A DNA stretch of 64,000 bases. Source: Lepas anatifera (lineage: Eukaryota > Arthropoda > Thecostraca > Lepadidae). Location: contig JAOTON010002201.1 in assembly GCA_034440635.1 (NCBI GenBank), positions 402,993-466,992 on the forward strand. Direction: 5' to 3'. The notes beneath the pieces are model-generated. The model was not told the DNA's origin. It did no database searches and saw only the letters and a program-made list of their open reading frames with translations. Every line of letters starts with the position of its first letter. Within the stretch, counting starts at the first letter, position 1. Shown piece after piece: positions 9,781 to 21,639 of the stretch. The position numbers and the translations under genes are program-made.

Positions 9781-11763
9781 CAACTTGTACAAAATGTATA
9801 AAAAAACTGAACTGGCAACAACTTGGGCGATATTTATAAACAGAAAAACTGCAGCCATTAAAAGTGATAAAAAGGGATTCCTTGTTTCGAGGGAGACGAG
9901 GGCAAATGAACTTATTAATAATGAACCTTTCAGCCTTAAACAAAATTTTACAGAGATGTCGCGACTTTATCAATAATTGAAACAAGTATAACTTATCCTA
10001 TGAGCACCACTAACTCACACAATTACATCGTTCCCGGAGATGGAAAATAGTATCGATGCAAGCTGATCCAGTGCAGCACAGCATATGTTTGAGAGGATTC
10101 ATGCAATGTAAACAAACGTGTCTGAGAGGCTTTCATTCCCAAAAAGTAATTTGAATCTGCTCATATATTCGACAAAATGTCCTGAAATTGTAACGCATTC
10201 GACTTGGTCGCTTGAACAGGTTGCCTCATGATATTTTTACAAGGTGATCATTTCATAGCTGACACGGATCCGAGAATCCCAGATAAATAATGACACAGTG
10301 CACTGGGAGTGATGCCGCTAAATAGCCAGTTTTAATCATTACCGAATATGTTACATACAATCATTTGGTCGTGTCGCCTTTGAGGTTGCTCAAGGTCACA
10401 GTATTTCTTACGGGAACTAAGTGGAAACCTAAATTTTGTGGCATAATAGGTGACAGAGAAGAGCAGTAGAAAGAAAAGTTCAGCACCATTGGAACACTCT
10501 TGTTGAGCCCAAACGGATTATATATCTTATAATATTGCCTAGTCAAATGTCAAAATTAACCTGCTTTGACCTAGGGCCAGGTTTAGGTCTGTATGGTAAA
10601 AAGAATATTAATCAAACTGCAGTGGCAAGTCAGACACGACAATGTAAAAATACAACCTCCATTGCAATTCTCGAAAATTCTCAATTCTCGCAAGTTATCA
10701 AAATTTACCAATCGCCCCATGCATTTCTAATGGAAAGATCATGACCTTTGCCCTGCTCCCGGTTATCGATATAGAAATCCTGCTACGAAAAATTATCTTG
10801 CTAGGCGATCTTACTATGTAATGCGATTCCTAACCACGATAGGCTAAATTTGATATGATTTATGCACCTCCCAAAGTTTGAGGTTAGGTCTCTTGACCTG
10901 GGTTGGCGGTCTAACCTGGTATGACCCAGACCTAAAATTTTGCCAGAAGCTGCAAAAATTTCGAGTTAGAGGTACATGAAGTACGGTGGCGCTGCGCGAA
11001 GGTGTTTTTTTTTACTACCTGTGGAAACCTGAGGAGGCCGGTTGCCCACCCCCTCGGGTGGGCGCGTGTTAATTGTCATAAATTCGGATACTTGTACGAT
11101 TAAAATTTCGTAAAGACAATGGAGTATGATTTCCAGCGACCGATTACAAAAGCAATCGCTATATTTGCGGCGTTAAACATAAGGCTGTACTACCGCAATG
11201 GTCAAAAACCGTGTACATACCTACCTTAGGTGCTAAATATTCGGAACTTATAGCAAGAACGCATTTTTTTATTTTTGCTATCGAAAGATATTTTATGAAG
11301 AAACATTTTTGAGGTGTCTAAAAGGGCAATTTCAACTGGGAAAAGGTCAAGCTAGGTCAGAAAGGAAAAGGTCAAACAAATTAGAAGTCCAAAATTTTCA
11401 AATTTTAACATTTTCTTTTTCAAAATAAACTATAATTCAAGACGAGTTCAATGATATACAAAACTTGTTAATCAGGTGATGCGTTGTTGAGTTAAAAAGC
11501 ATCAAAGATGAGTCTACAACGTGACCTCCCGAAAGTGCCTCGGGCTATAACTCGGTCACCGTTGGTCGGAGGGGGCTGAGATTCTCACAGGCGTGTTTCT
11601 GGCCCAAAACTACCCCGGAGACAAAGTTTCAGATTTTTTCTAGACATGGTGGTGTCAAGCCTTGGTCGATCTGTCCTGGAATGCCCCATCAACCAAGGTT
11701 CAAATACCAAGTGACAACAGTAGGGATTTCCTGATCCTTTTAAAAGTTGGCAGCACCATTACT

Positions 11764-11900
11764 CAGGGGCGTAGGAACCAGGAGGCAGGGGGGCAGTTGC
11801 CCCCAACTTTCATGATTCTTAACCATTAACCCTATGGTGTTGACAGGAAAGAAATGACTTGAAAATTCCCGCTGCCCCCCCAATGTTGAACATAGTTTCA
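11764..11900 (+). mobile_element. Solo hAT-like terminus
   Basis: CAGGGGCGTAGGAACCAGG at 11,764 has the CAGNGGCG start shared with the hAT ends elsewhere in the window, followed by the typical 'ggggggcagttgcccccaac' subterminal run. No opposite end (CGCCNCTG) or duplication was found downstream, so it is probably a truncated copy. Confidence 0.45.
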
Positions 11901-12659
11901 ATGCTCCTGCCATTACTTCAGCAGTTGGTTTGTTGCAAAGCACTAAAGCTTCTTCTTAAACAAGCTTTTGAGTATGCTGAGGCTGAAATTTCAAATCATT
12001 TAAAATTATCAGCAGCATTTCCTCCTCACCATACACAAAGTTACATCATGACAAAGAAAGAGAAAATTTGCATTTGAGAGAAATATCCACTATTGACCAT
12101 AGTAATTGACAAAAGTGGGTGACTTTCTGGAGAACCTATTTCAGCATGTGACCTCTCCAATGTGCAAGAGAAAATGGGGTATCTCCTATTGCTAATGCAT
12201 TAGAGATACCCTTTTAGCGCTGCAACATTGCTCTTATTAACACAAAATACTATAAATGCCCATGCCAACACATGCATCCACAACAAAGCATGGCTGATGC
12301 ATGCCTATGTGGTGGGAGAGCACAATTCCAATACATAATAAATTCTGACAACTTCCAAGTACAACATTAAATTCAGCACTGCTCATTAAACATGTAAGGG
12401 TACTCAGTCCAAAAATGGATGTTTTTATATTTAAAATTGTATTGAATATGCATTTTGTTGGGTTTCAGGGCAGCATCCATTATAGTCATGGCTTCCCTAT
12501 GTATGTATTGCATGCAAGAATAGCAGTGTAGTGTAAGTATAATACAGGTTGAAATATGACCAGATTGGCTGGATGATATGAAACCAATTGATAAGAATCA
12601 TGCAATAGAGGAAATATCAGTTAATCACATGGAAAGGACAGGTCAAAATGAATAAACCA
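11901..12659. other. Unassigned DNA
   Basis: Low-complexity A+T-rich sequence; no supported gene or element. Confidence 0.3.
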
Positions 12660-13010
12660 CACATAATTTTGTTTTTTGTATCGGCTCGTCTCGTTTTTGT
12701 TATGTTTTATCAGTCTTTCTGTTTGACATTAAATTTTGTTTTTTCCTTTATTTTTTGCTGTTTCTGTGGGTATTGCTCCTTCTTTGGCAGCTTATGTTTT
12801 TCCTTTTTCTACCTATATTGATCATTTGCATTAATCTAACTACGTATTCGCCAGACTTCTTTTGTTTGATGCTGTATACCTATAAATGTCTTCCTTTTGT
12901 TGCTCCTTATTGCTTTTCCCTGCTCATGTCTTCTTTTGCTGTTCTGTTCCCTTACTTCTGTTCCCTATCAATATGAAAAATGAAATAAAAAGATGATGAT
13001 AATGATGTAA
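12660..13010 (+). mobile_element. 3' end of a non-LTR retrotransposon with (GAT)n tail
   Basis: A T-rich plus-strand segment full of 'ttttgtt' and 'ttctgttccc' ends in AATAAAAAGATGATGATAATG at about 12,984-13,006. This is a polyadenylation-like hexamer followed by a GAT microsatellite. A similar arrangement occurs at 59,334-59,351. Short 3' microsatellite tails are typical of several LINE clades. No coding region remains. Confidence 0.45.
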
Positions 13011-13544
13011 ATAAATGGCAATAGGGCCACATGGAAAACTTAATATTCTGATATGAAAAATCACACATTTTCCTGCTAAATCTCGATTGGGCCTGCCACT
13101 TCAGGTCCACAGAATGTAAAAATCACCATCCCATCCTACTGATACATCAAATACGATTTCCAGGCTCCCAAAATGCTAAAAACTCTTCGCATATTATCAA
13201 ACTCGAACGCGCCACTTACGCATCCCCGAATTTAAACAGGTATTAGTGACAAGCTATGATGCAAAACTCTCATTTTCTAGGCTGGACATATTCCTCGATC
13301 ATTTCTCTATCCAGAAAACTACGTTACAATACCACCCCTACCCCGCATCTACTCACCACAGCCAATAACAAGTCTCCATCTCACCTCCTTCCATGCTCTC
13401 TGGACGGGGAGTTTCGGTTTGTTTGGTTGATCTTTCGTCATCACTCCAAAATAACAATAATGACCTTGAAAACAAGCGGTTGCCATGTTTTGGAAGCGGA
13501 GCGTTCTACCTTCTCTCTCTAGGGCCTTGGGTTCATCACTGGAA
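13011..13544. other. Unassigned DNA left of the large array
   Basis: No supported gene. A 121-codon ORF beginning here (13,393) runs into the satellite and is discounted. Confidence 0.3.
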
Positions 13545-14196
13545 GAGAAAATTCCCAAGACCCAGAAATTTCCCCAGTTTCCCAGGTTTTCCCCCTGAGA
13601 AAGGGAATTCAGGGAAGGGATTTTGGCCCATAGGCGGATTCAAGAGGGGGAAGTTCAGGTGCACTACAGAGCAAAGGATTCCTGGCATAGGCGTATCCAG
13701 GGAAGGTATTAAGGCCATGGGCGGATCCAGGGAAGGGGAAGAAGACAAAATCCTGTAAAGAAAGCAGACGTGTCATAGGCGGATTAAGGAATGAATTCCT
13801 GGCATAGGCGGATCCAGAGAAGGGATTTAGGCCATAGGCGGATCCAGGGAAGGGGATTAGGGCCATGGGCGGATCCAGGGAAGGGGAAAAGGACAGGACC
13901 CTGTAAAGAAATCATACGTGTCATAGGCGGATTAAGGAATGAATTCCTGGCATAGGCGGATCCAGAGAAGGGGATTTAGGCCATAGGCGGATCCAGGGAA
14001 GGGGATTAAGGCCATGGGCGGATCCAGGGAAGGGGAAAAAGACAGGACCCTGTAAAGAAAACATACGTGTCATAGGCGGTTAAGGAATGAATTCCTAGCC
14101 TGGGCGGATCCAGAGAAGGGGGATTAAGGCCATAGGCAGATCCAGGGAAGAAGACAGGACCCTGTAAAGGAAGCATACGTGGCATAGGCGGATTAA

Positions 14197-15437
14197 CCCT
14201 ATTTCCGGCAGGGGGGGGCTAATATTGCCCCCTAAGGTTTTTCAAGAATATCTCCGAAACGGCTTGCGATAGAACTTTGAAACTTCCTGACTTTTCCTAA
14301 AACTAGTACAGGCAGGTTTTCTGAAATTGTCAATATCATATATTTACCAGGGGCGGAGCTATGGCTGGGTTTTTGGGGAGGTTCTATCCACAAACCAAGT
14401 ATTATCGTATGCGATGGGTTCTTTGTAAAAGGAAGCCGTCTCTGCTGATCCTGATAACAGTTATATGGTTTTATTATATCATTTTTTATGTGAGATGATA
14501 GTGCATTCACAATTGTCACTATTTGTATTCATCAGGGGCGGTTACAGCAGTTCAAAATGGGGGGAATGTTATCAAGAAGGACTAAACGTTAGTAAGTGAG
14601 AAGACTGCTTACAGCCGTGCCAGGGCGAATACAATTGGGTATATGAAAATTCAAAATAGTTATAACCAAATTCTAGATTACCAGAGGCGTGTCCAGTCAC
14701 TACACATTTTCAAAATGCATATTCCCAGCCAGTATCACCGCCGCGACTCAATATCGTTGTATATTAAAAATGTGTTTCCAATCACCCCCACCCGCCCCCC
14801 ACGACGAGAGTCCTTGATCCGCCTATGTCACCCCCTTTCCCAGAGCTGCCATGGGAGGGTAAAAATTATCAGAAATAAATTTCAACTAGTCGAGGGACTA
14901 ATATACTCATGCATACCACTCGCATATTGTTGGGATGTATTTTACCCCACTGTTTTACCTTACTGCATCCGCCCCTGATGAGTTTTTCACTTTTTTTCAT
15001 TTATTTATGTGTCAAAGATGCCAAGCAGTATATCACGGCTTCTAATCCGCGTAACAAAAACTTTTTAGGTTGTATATATTTCCCCTCATAGTCCTGGTCC
15101 TGGAACTGCCATTGAATTTCGAATTTTTGCGTAACTCGAGTATATGACAATTTTGGGTCAATTATTTGTAAATCTGAACTAGTTTTGTGAAAATCGTACA
15201 ACAGAGACAAGGGTTATGGAAAATCTAAAAATACACAAAAATTGTATATTTTGCACGACTTTCTCCTTAAAATTCAAAATTTTGAAATTTTCTTTTTCAA
15301 AATAAAGTTTAGCGTCAGGGGAATCTATAGCACTTTGAATTTTCAAAATCGGCCGGTTAGATTACGAGATCTTAGGGGGGCCGATATTGCCCCCCTGCCG
15401 GAAATAGGGGGTAGCCGGGAGCCTGACGGAAATAGGG
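14197..15437. mobile_element. piggyBac-like element, TTAA target duplication
   Basis: TTAA at 14,193-14,196 and 15,438-15,441 bounds an insert beginning CCCTATTTCCGGCAGG and ending with the complementary GGAAATAGGG. A further ~40-bp inverted match lies just inside ('gctaatattgccccctaag' against 'cttaggggggccgatattgc'), so the right end carries a repeated subterminal copy. The satellite reads continuously across the TTAA if the insert is removed. TTAA duplications with CCC...GGG ends are characteristic of the piggyBac superfamily. No transposase ORF remains, so it is non-autonomous. The interior contains unpaired hAT-like ends at 14,348, 14,533, 14,692 and 14,977. Confidence 0.75.
14348..14977. 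mobile_element. Several unpaired hAT-like termini inside the TTAA element
   Basis: CAGGGGCGGAGC (14,348), CAGGGGCGGTTAC (14,533) and CAGAGGCGTGTCCAG (14,692) are left-type ends; GCATCCGCCCCTG (ending 14,977) is a right-type end. The 8-bp flanks I compared do not match (for example GTATTCAT against ATGAGTTT), so I cannot pair them into intact elements. They indicate nested or decayed insertions. Confidence 0.4.
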
Positions 15438-16699
15438 TTAAGGAATGAATTCCTGGCATAGGCAGATCCAGAGAAGGGATTTAGGCCATAGGCGGATCCA
15501 GGGAAGGGGATTAAGGCCATGGGCGGATCCAGGGAAGGGGAAAAGGACAGGACCCTGTAAAGAAAGCATACGTGTCATAGGCGGATTAAGGAATTAATTC
15601 CTGGCATAGGCAGATCCAGAGAAGGGGGTTTAGGCCATGGGCGGATCCAGGAAAGGGAAAAAAGACAGGACCCTGTAAAGAAAACATACGTGTCATAGGC
15701 GGATTAAGGAATGAATTTCTGGCATAGGCGGATCCAGAGAAGAGGATTTAGGCCATAGGCGGATCCAGGGAAGGGCATTAAGGCCATGGGCGGATCCAGG
15801 GAAGAGGAAAAAGACAGGACCCTGTGAAGAAAACATACGTGTCAGGCGGATTAAGGAATGAATTCCTGGCATAGGCGGATCCAGAGAAGGGGATTTAGGC
15901 CATAAGCGGATCCAGGAAAGGGGAAGAAGATAAGACCCTGTAAAGAAAGCATACGTGTCATGGGCGGATTAAGTATTGAATTCCTGGCATAGGTGCGAAT
16001 CCAGAGAAGGGGATTTAGGCCGTAGGCGGATCCAGGGAAGAGGGAAAAGACAGGATCCTGTAAAGAAAACATACGTGTCATAGGCGGATTAAGGAATGCA
16101 TTCCTGGAATAGGCGGATCCAGAGAAGGGGGAATTAGGCCATAGGAGGATCCAGGAAAGGGTAAAAAGACAGGACCCTGTAAAGAAAGCATACGTGTCAT
16201 AGGCGGATTGAGGATTGAATTCCTGGCATAGGCGAATCCAGAGAAGGGGATTTAGGCCATAGGAAGATCCAGGGAAGAAGACAGGACCCTGTAGAGGAAG
16301 CATACGTGGTATAGGCGGATTAAGGAATTAATTCCTGGCATAGGCAGATCCAGAGAAGGGGGTTTAGGCCATGGGCGGATCCAGGGAAGGGAAAGAAGGC
16401 AGGACCATGTTAAGAAGCAGACGTGTCATAGGCAGATTCAGGAGGGTTGCGGTGCACTATTGAGCAATAAATTCCTGGTATAGGCGGATCCAGAGAAGGG
16501 GATTTAGGCCATGGGCGGATCCATGGTAAGGAAGTAGAGGCAGTGGCGGCGGATAAAGGGGGGCAAGGGGGGCAGTTGCCACCCCCAAAATTATCAGAGG
16601 GGCCCCCTGTAAAAAAACGCAATTTTAGCTTGGTTCTTTTCTGAAAGTTCACGAATGACCTGACTGAGCCCTCAACAGTTTCTCGATTTGGACAGTGTC

Positions 16700-17590
16700 C
16701 GAGCTTTATCTTGGGGGCCCTGAGCTTGGGCTCGGGACCCTCTAACTTGGCCTTTAGGGGCCCCAAGATTAGCGTAAAGGGCCCCGAGACTGGCCTCAGG
16801 GGGCCAGATCTTGGTCTAAAGGTCCCTGAGCCTGGAATCAGGGCCCCCACTTTGTCTCAGGGGCCCCGAGCTGTTCCTCGCCCCCGAATTTCGTCTCAGG
16901 GACCCCCAAGCTTAGTCTAAGGGGCCCCCAAGGCTGGTCTCAGGGCACACAAGCTTAGCCTTAAGGGAGCTCCCCGAGCTCGGTCTCAGGGCCCCGAGAT
17001 TGTCTAAGGGGCTCCGGAGCTTGTCTAAGGCCCCCCGAGTTTGATCTCAGGGCCCTCCAAGCTTAGTCTCAGGGGGCTCCCGAACGTAACCTCATGGAGG
17101 TTCCGAGATTGGTCTTAGGGCCCTCCAATATTGGTATAAGGGGGCTTCCCAGATTGGTCTAAGGGGCCCCCGAGAATGGTCTTCAGGGACCTTTAGCTTG
17201 GTTTCAGGGCCTCCAAGCTTGGTGTCAGAGGCCGCCAAGCTTGGTCTCAGAGGCCCCCGAGCTTAGTCTCAGGACCCCCTGAGCTTGGACTCGGAGGCAT
17301 TCCAGCTTGATCTCTAGGAGCCCCACAAGCTTGGCTGCAGGGGGCCCCCGAGCTGTGTCTCAGGGCTCCGAATTTGGTCTCAGGCAGCCTCCGAGATTGG
17401 TCTAAGGTGGCCTTGAGCTTGGTTTCAAGAGCCTCCAAGCGTTGTTTCAGAGGCCCCCAAACTTGGTCTCAGGGGCCGTGAGCTTGGGGGCTCGGTGGCC
17501 TTCGAGCTTGATCTCTAGGAGCCCCCAAGCTCAAGCTAGGAGCCCCCCGAGCTGTGTCTCAGGGCCCCGAGCTTGGTCTTATGTGTGCTC
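16700..17590 (-). repeat. ~24-bp GC-rich minisatellite (GAGCTTGGTCTCAGGG orientation)
   Basis: Degenerate tandem units of the form GAGCTTGGTCTCAGGGGCCC repeat about every 22-26 bp. The reverse complement of the same unit fills much of the second hAT element (21,640-24,720). Confidence 0.8.
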
Positions 17591-17822
17591 AAGTCAATAT
17601 GCCTGTCATTAACGTTTTTTTCTGTGCCGATATAGACGACAGCATCCACCGCCCCCAGTTCTCATTCTGCAGGAGACGGAATTAAAAAAAAAACGTATAT
17701 AATAATTCGTGTTACCTACCATGTTTTATGATGTAGATGCATACGAACAAACAGCATTCACTTTTTAAAAGAACTATTTGCCTCGGAAGGCCGTTGTTGT
17801 ACCGTTATTATAATTTTGCAAA

Positions 17823-18290
17823 ACTCCTAACGTGACGCTGGAGCTTAAAGCTTTGACGTCCAATGTCCGAGGCTTACGTGAACCTATAAAACGCAGATCC
17901 ATATTTCGACATCTACATGTCAAATACGCTGCTTATTTTGCTGCACTACAGGAAACATATTCCAGCCTGGAATCCGAGATCGTGTGGAAAATCGAACGGG
18001 AAGGCAAAACCATTTTTTACACGGGCCAACTAAACAACAGGGAGGAATAGCCATTTTTGTACTGGGCCAAATATAACTTTTACCATTTGTGACGCTTATG
18101 CAGGAGCGGAACCAGGGTTTTGCTGGGGGAGTCACTGAGCTTTGAAAAATGGCGAAAAAGGGGGAATAGGGCGAAAAATTGCGAAAATGGAACAAAGTGA
18201 GGCTGAAGCCCCCTCAGCCCCCTGGATCCGCCCCTGCGCTTATGCCTCTGACCTCAGGCAGCCATCCCAACCAATCCATCGCAGTTTTTA
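17823..18290 (+). pseudogene. LINE endonuclease (APE-type) N-terminal fragment
   Basis: From about 17,832 the plus frame reads LTSNVRGLREPIKRRSIF and, further on, AALQETYSS. These correspond to the N-terminal APE endonuclease motifs of non-LTR retrotransposons (NVRGL near the start, LQET with the catalytic glutamate). A frameshift occurs near 18,040: the NNR-GGIAIF continuation is in another frame. The reading frame resumes beyond a MITE inserted at 18,101-18,236. No reverse transcriptase follows. It is a short relic inside the hAT element. Confidence 0.7.
18101..18236. mobile_element. 136-bp hAT MITE with CGCTTATG target duplication
   Basis: The ends are CAGGAGCGGAACCAGGG and CCTGGATCCGCCCCTG (complementary apart from two positions). 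Perfect 8-bp duplications CGCTTATG lie at 18,093-18,100 and 18,237-18,244. The element interrupts the LINE fragment. Its termini contain the same GGATCCGCC core as the satellites of this window. Confidence 0.88.
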
Positions 18291-18663
18291 GGGGGCCCCA
18301 TCGTCAAGGGGGCCCCCTGGAAAATTCTTGCCCCCCATCCGAAAAGAGCATCCGCCGCCACTGAGTAGAGGGTACCCAAAAATATAAGGCATTTGTTGGA
18401 TAGGCGTATCCATGAGCGTTGCGGTGCATTACAGAGCAAGGAAGTCCTGGAATAGGTGCATCCAGGGAATGGGATCTAGGCCAGGGGCGAATCCAGGAAA
18501 GAGAAACAGACGGGATACTGTAAAACCAAGTATACGAGTCATGGGCAGATTCAGGGGAAACTGCTACGGTGCACCACAGAGCACGGGATTCCTGGCATGG
18601 GCAGGTCCAGAGTAAAGATTTTAGGCCATAGGCGAATCCAGGGAATAGAAGCAGACGGGACAC

Positions 18664-20231
18664 GGCAAAAGGATCCGCCCATGGCCTAAATTCCCTCCCT
18701 GGATGCGCCTATGCCAGGAATCCCTTACCCTGTAGTGCACTGCAACCCTCCTGTAGCTGCCTGTGACTCGTATTCTTTATTTTACAGAGTCCCGCCTTTT
18801 TCCCCTTCCCTGGATCCAGCCATGGCCTAAATCCCTATCTCTAGATCCCCTATGCCAGGAATCCCCTGCCCTGTAGTGCACTTTAATCTCTAGATCCCCT
18901 AGGCCAGGAATCCCCTGCCCTGTAGTGCACTTAAGCATTATCTACTCCTGAACCCGCCTGTCACGTATACTTTGTTTTACAGGGTACCTCTTCTTCCACT
19001 TTCCTGGATCCGCCCATGGCCTAAATCCCTACCCTGGAAGCGCGTATGCCAGGAATTCCTTACTCTGTAGTGCACTGAAACCATCCTGAATCCACCTATG
19101 ACCTGTATGCTTTGCTTTATAGGGTCTGCTCTTCTTCCCCCTTCCTGGATCCGCCCATGGCCTATATCCCCTTCTCTAGATCCGCTGATGCCAGGAATTC
19201 CCTGCTCTGCAGTTCACCGCAACCCTCCTGAATCCGCCTATGACGAGTGTACTTAGTTTTACAGGGTCCCGTCTCCTTCCCTTGATCCGCCCTTGGCCTA
19301 AATCCCCTAACCTGGATGCGCCTATTCCAGGAATCCCTTGCTCTGTAGGGCACTGGCACTCTCCTGAATCCACCTATGACAGGAATGCTTTGTTTTACAG
19401 GGACCCACTTAAATCCGTCCCCTGGATCCGCCCATGGCCTAAATCCTCTACCTTAGATGCGCCTATGCCAGGAATCCCTTGCCCTGTAGAGCACTGCAAC
19501 TCTCCTGAATCTGCCTATGACTGGAATGCTTTGTTTTACAGGGACCCACCTAAATCTCTCTCCTGGATCCACCCATGACCTAAATCCCCTAGCCTGGATG
19601 TGCCTATGCCAGGAATCCCTTGCTCTGTAGAGCACTGCAACTTTCCTGAATCCGCCTGTGACTGGAATGCTTTATTTTATAGGGATCCACCTAATTCCCT
19701 CCCCTGGATCCGCCCATGGCCTAAATCCCCTAGCCTGGGTGTGCCTATGCCAGAAATCCCTTGCTCTGTAGAGCACTGCAACTTTCCTGAATCCGGCTGT
19801 GACTGGAATGCTTTATTTAATAGGGATCCACGTAATTCCCTCCCCTGGATCCGCCCATGGCCTAAATCCCCTAGCCTGGGTGTGCCTATGCCAGAAATCC
19901 CTTGCTCTGTAGGGCACTGGCACTCTCCTGAATCCACCTATGACAAGAATGTTTTGTTTTACATGGACCCACTTAAATTCGTCCCCTGGATCCGCCCATG
20001 GCCTAAATCCTCTACCTTAGATGCGCCTATGCCAGGAATTCCTTGCTCTGTAGAGCACTGCAACTCTCCTGAATCCGCCTGTGACTGGAATGCTTTATTT
20101 TATAGGGATCCACCTAATTCCCTCCCCTGAATCCGCCCATGGCCTAAATCCCCTAGCCTGGGTGTGCCTATGCCAGAAATCCCTTGCTCTGTAGAGCACG
20201 GTAACTCTTCTGAATCCGCCTGTGACCGGAA
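18664..20231 (-). repeat. Right arm: ~180-bp satellite, reverse orientation
   Basis: Units read CCTGGATCCGCCCATGGCC, then 'taaatcccctagcctgg', 'gcctatgccaggaatccc', 'gtagagcactgcaac' and 'gctttgttttacaggg'. This is the reverse complement of the left arm with some arm-specific changes, such as the 'agagcactgcaa' stretch. A 176-codon plus ORF at 19,600-20,130 is simply the satellite in an open frame. Confidence 0.85.
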
Positions 20232-20399
20232 CAGTGGCGTAGCCAGGATTCGGCCAAGGAGGGGTCCGACTACCGTCGGGGGCCCCCAGGCCGGGGGGCC
20301 CCTTAGTAGTCGGGCCCATCTCCTATATGTGTCGTATAAAATTTTGGCATTATAACATTTACACGACGGAAATTCGTCTATCCTTTTTAAGTGCTTGTT

Positions 20400-21340
20400 A
20401 TTATTTTTTCATAGTTTGATTTTTCTCGATCCGACCAAGTGTTGGTAAATTTAGGTCACCAAATATTAAGGCTGGCCTATACCTATATGACAGCGTGGCT
20501 ATAACAGTTTTCTGGCACTTTTCTGGAAATCAAATTTTACTGCGTGCATGATGTTCAACGTGACTTTACCTCAATTCACTCTGGTAATCAGGTATGAAGT
20601 TATTGAAGGTCAGTCGTTTTGAGTACGAAGAAATGGTCTTCTACGGAAAATGATTACCAATTCTTTCCGAGTGTCGAATTCATGAACTCTTTCATCAGAA
20701 AGTTTCCAAAGAAATGGAAAAAATTAATACAAATACAAGGGATATGGTGGATGGTGGTGTGTTCTGGACGTTATATAACGTCTATTCCGCGGAAAGATCC
20801 TGATGAATTCACCACAGTTACTTTCTTACCCTTGCTATGTTGTAAATGAGCAAAAAAAATGACCAAAACAATAGGCGCCTGAGATAACTATCGCCTTGGA
20901 TTACTCTGTCATTGTTATTTTAAACCTTTCATACCTATTTTTCTTTTTGGGATTATGCTCATCAATGTGTGTCATTTTCCTTGTTTGTTTGGTTTCCTAC
21001 GAAAATATTTGAAAATTGTTTATTTCAGAATATTTAGGAGGGTAGTTATTGGAACTAAGCTAATAGATTGAAAACCAGCTGAAGTTCCAAATTCCCTGTT
21101 CGATTTGCTATTATGGATGTTAAAATTAGATTAATTTTTGCCTTTCCTTCAGAAATGGTGCCTGATCGACATGTTTCAATTTGTCTTTTTTGGTACGCAA
21201 TAGGAAAATATAAATTTTTCCGAGGCATATGATTTTTGAAAATCTTCTTTGAGCCTAGGATCTCAAGCGATATCTCTGGATTGTATTCTAAAATCTAAAA
21301 GAAATGGAAAGGAAAAAGGAAACTCAATAAAAAGGATATG
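20400..21340. other. Unique A+T-rich interior of the hAT element
   Basis: No transposase motif or long ORF; the longest frame is 76 codons (20,619-20,849). Origin unknown. Confidence 0.4.
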
Positions 21341-21639
21341 TGAGTGTGCCCCAGATACTATATAAAACCTATTCCATGGACGGTCCTACTGATGAAACCG
21401 CTCACTTACTCCTCCCTAGCCATTAGTTGGAGATCCCGGGGGCTTAGGGAGGTGAGTACTTCCTTGGACTTTTGGTCTCTGATAGGCTTTGTACAAGGCT
21501 TGCATTGCTATGCCAGTGTTAAGCCATCCAGGACCATCACCCAAAACCCCCCCTTCCTGACCCCTAGCTCGAGCAGAGATCTCAAGGGGCCTAGCACTTG
21601 ACACGGCGCCGAAACCAGTATCTGGGACCCCCGAAAACA

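Larger units (their letters stand above)
8453..11687. mobile_element. DNA transposon-like element with ~715-bp terminal inverted repeats
   Basis: The first ~715 bp (8453-9170) reappear as a near-identical reverse complement at 10,975-11,687. The ends are GGGGCATTCCAGGACA on both sides. The element is flanked by the tetranucleotide ATCA at 8449-8452 and 11,688-11,691, consistent with a 4-bp target duplication. The arms include TGACCT/AGGTCA runs and a GC-rich stretch 'cccgagggggtgggcaacc'. The interior (about 9,180-10,970) holds a SINE dimer but no transposase ORF, so the element is non-autonomous. Long arms with a short TSD do not let me name a superfamily. The left flank reads CAGGGGC, which superficially resembles a hAT end, but the right end lacks the matching CTG. 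Confidence 0.75.
13611..16540 (+). repeat. Left arm: ~180-bp satellite, forward orientation
   Basis: The repeat contains three to four copies per period of a GGCGGATCCAGGGAAGGG-type submotif separated by 'ttaggccatag', then 'ggaccctgtaaagaaagc', 'atacgtgtcataggcgg' and 'ggaatgaattcctggcat'. Unit length varies by loss or gain of submotifs. Interrupted at 14,197-15,437 by a TTAA element. Long minus-strand ORFs such as 15,851-16,303 are satellite translation. Confidence 0.85.
16541..18363. mobile_element. hAT-type element with AGTAGAGG 8-bp target duplication
   Basis: The ends are CAGTGGCGGCGGAT (16,541) and its complement ATCCGCCGCCACTG (to 18,363). AGTAGAGG stands on both sides (16,533-16,540 and 18,364-18,371). 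CAG...CTG termini with 8-bp duplications define the hAT superfamily. The interior holds a ~24-bp minisatellite, a LINE endonuclease fragment and a second small hAT MITE; no transposase is visible. It inserted into the left satellite arm. Confidence 0.85.

Noticed and set aside
8388..11701. 'ccaaggttcaa' on both sides of the long-TIR element as a target duplication
   Set aside because: The two copies lie at different distances from the ends; the adjacent ATCA tetranucleotide is the better candidate.
14684..15368. Pairing CAGAGGCG at 14,692 (flank TAGATTAC) with TAGATTAC at about 15,358
   Set aside because: No hAT right end precedes the second TAGATTAC, so the octamer match is probably chance.
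19600..20130. 176-codon proline-rich ORF
   Set aside because: It is a translation of the ~180-bp satellite. The same peptide phrases repeat with every unit and frameshift between units.
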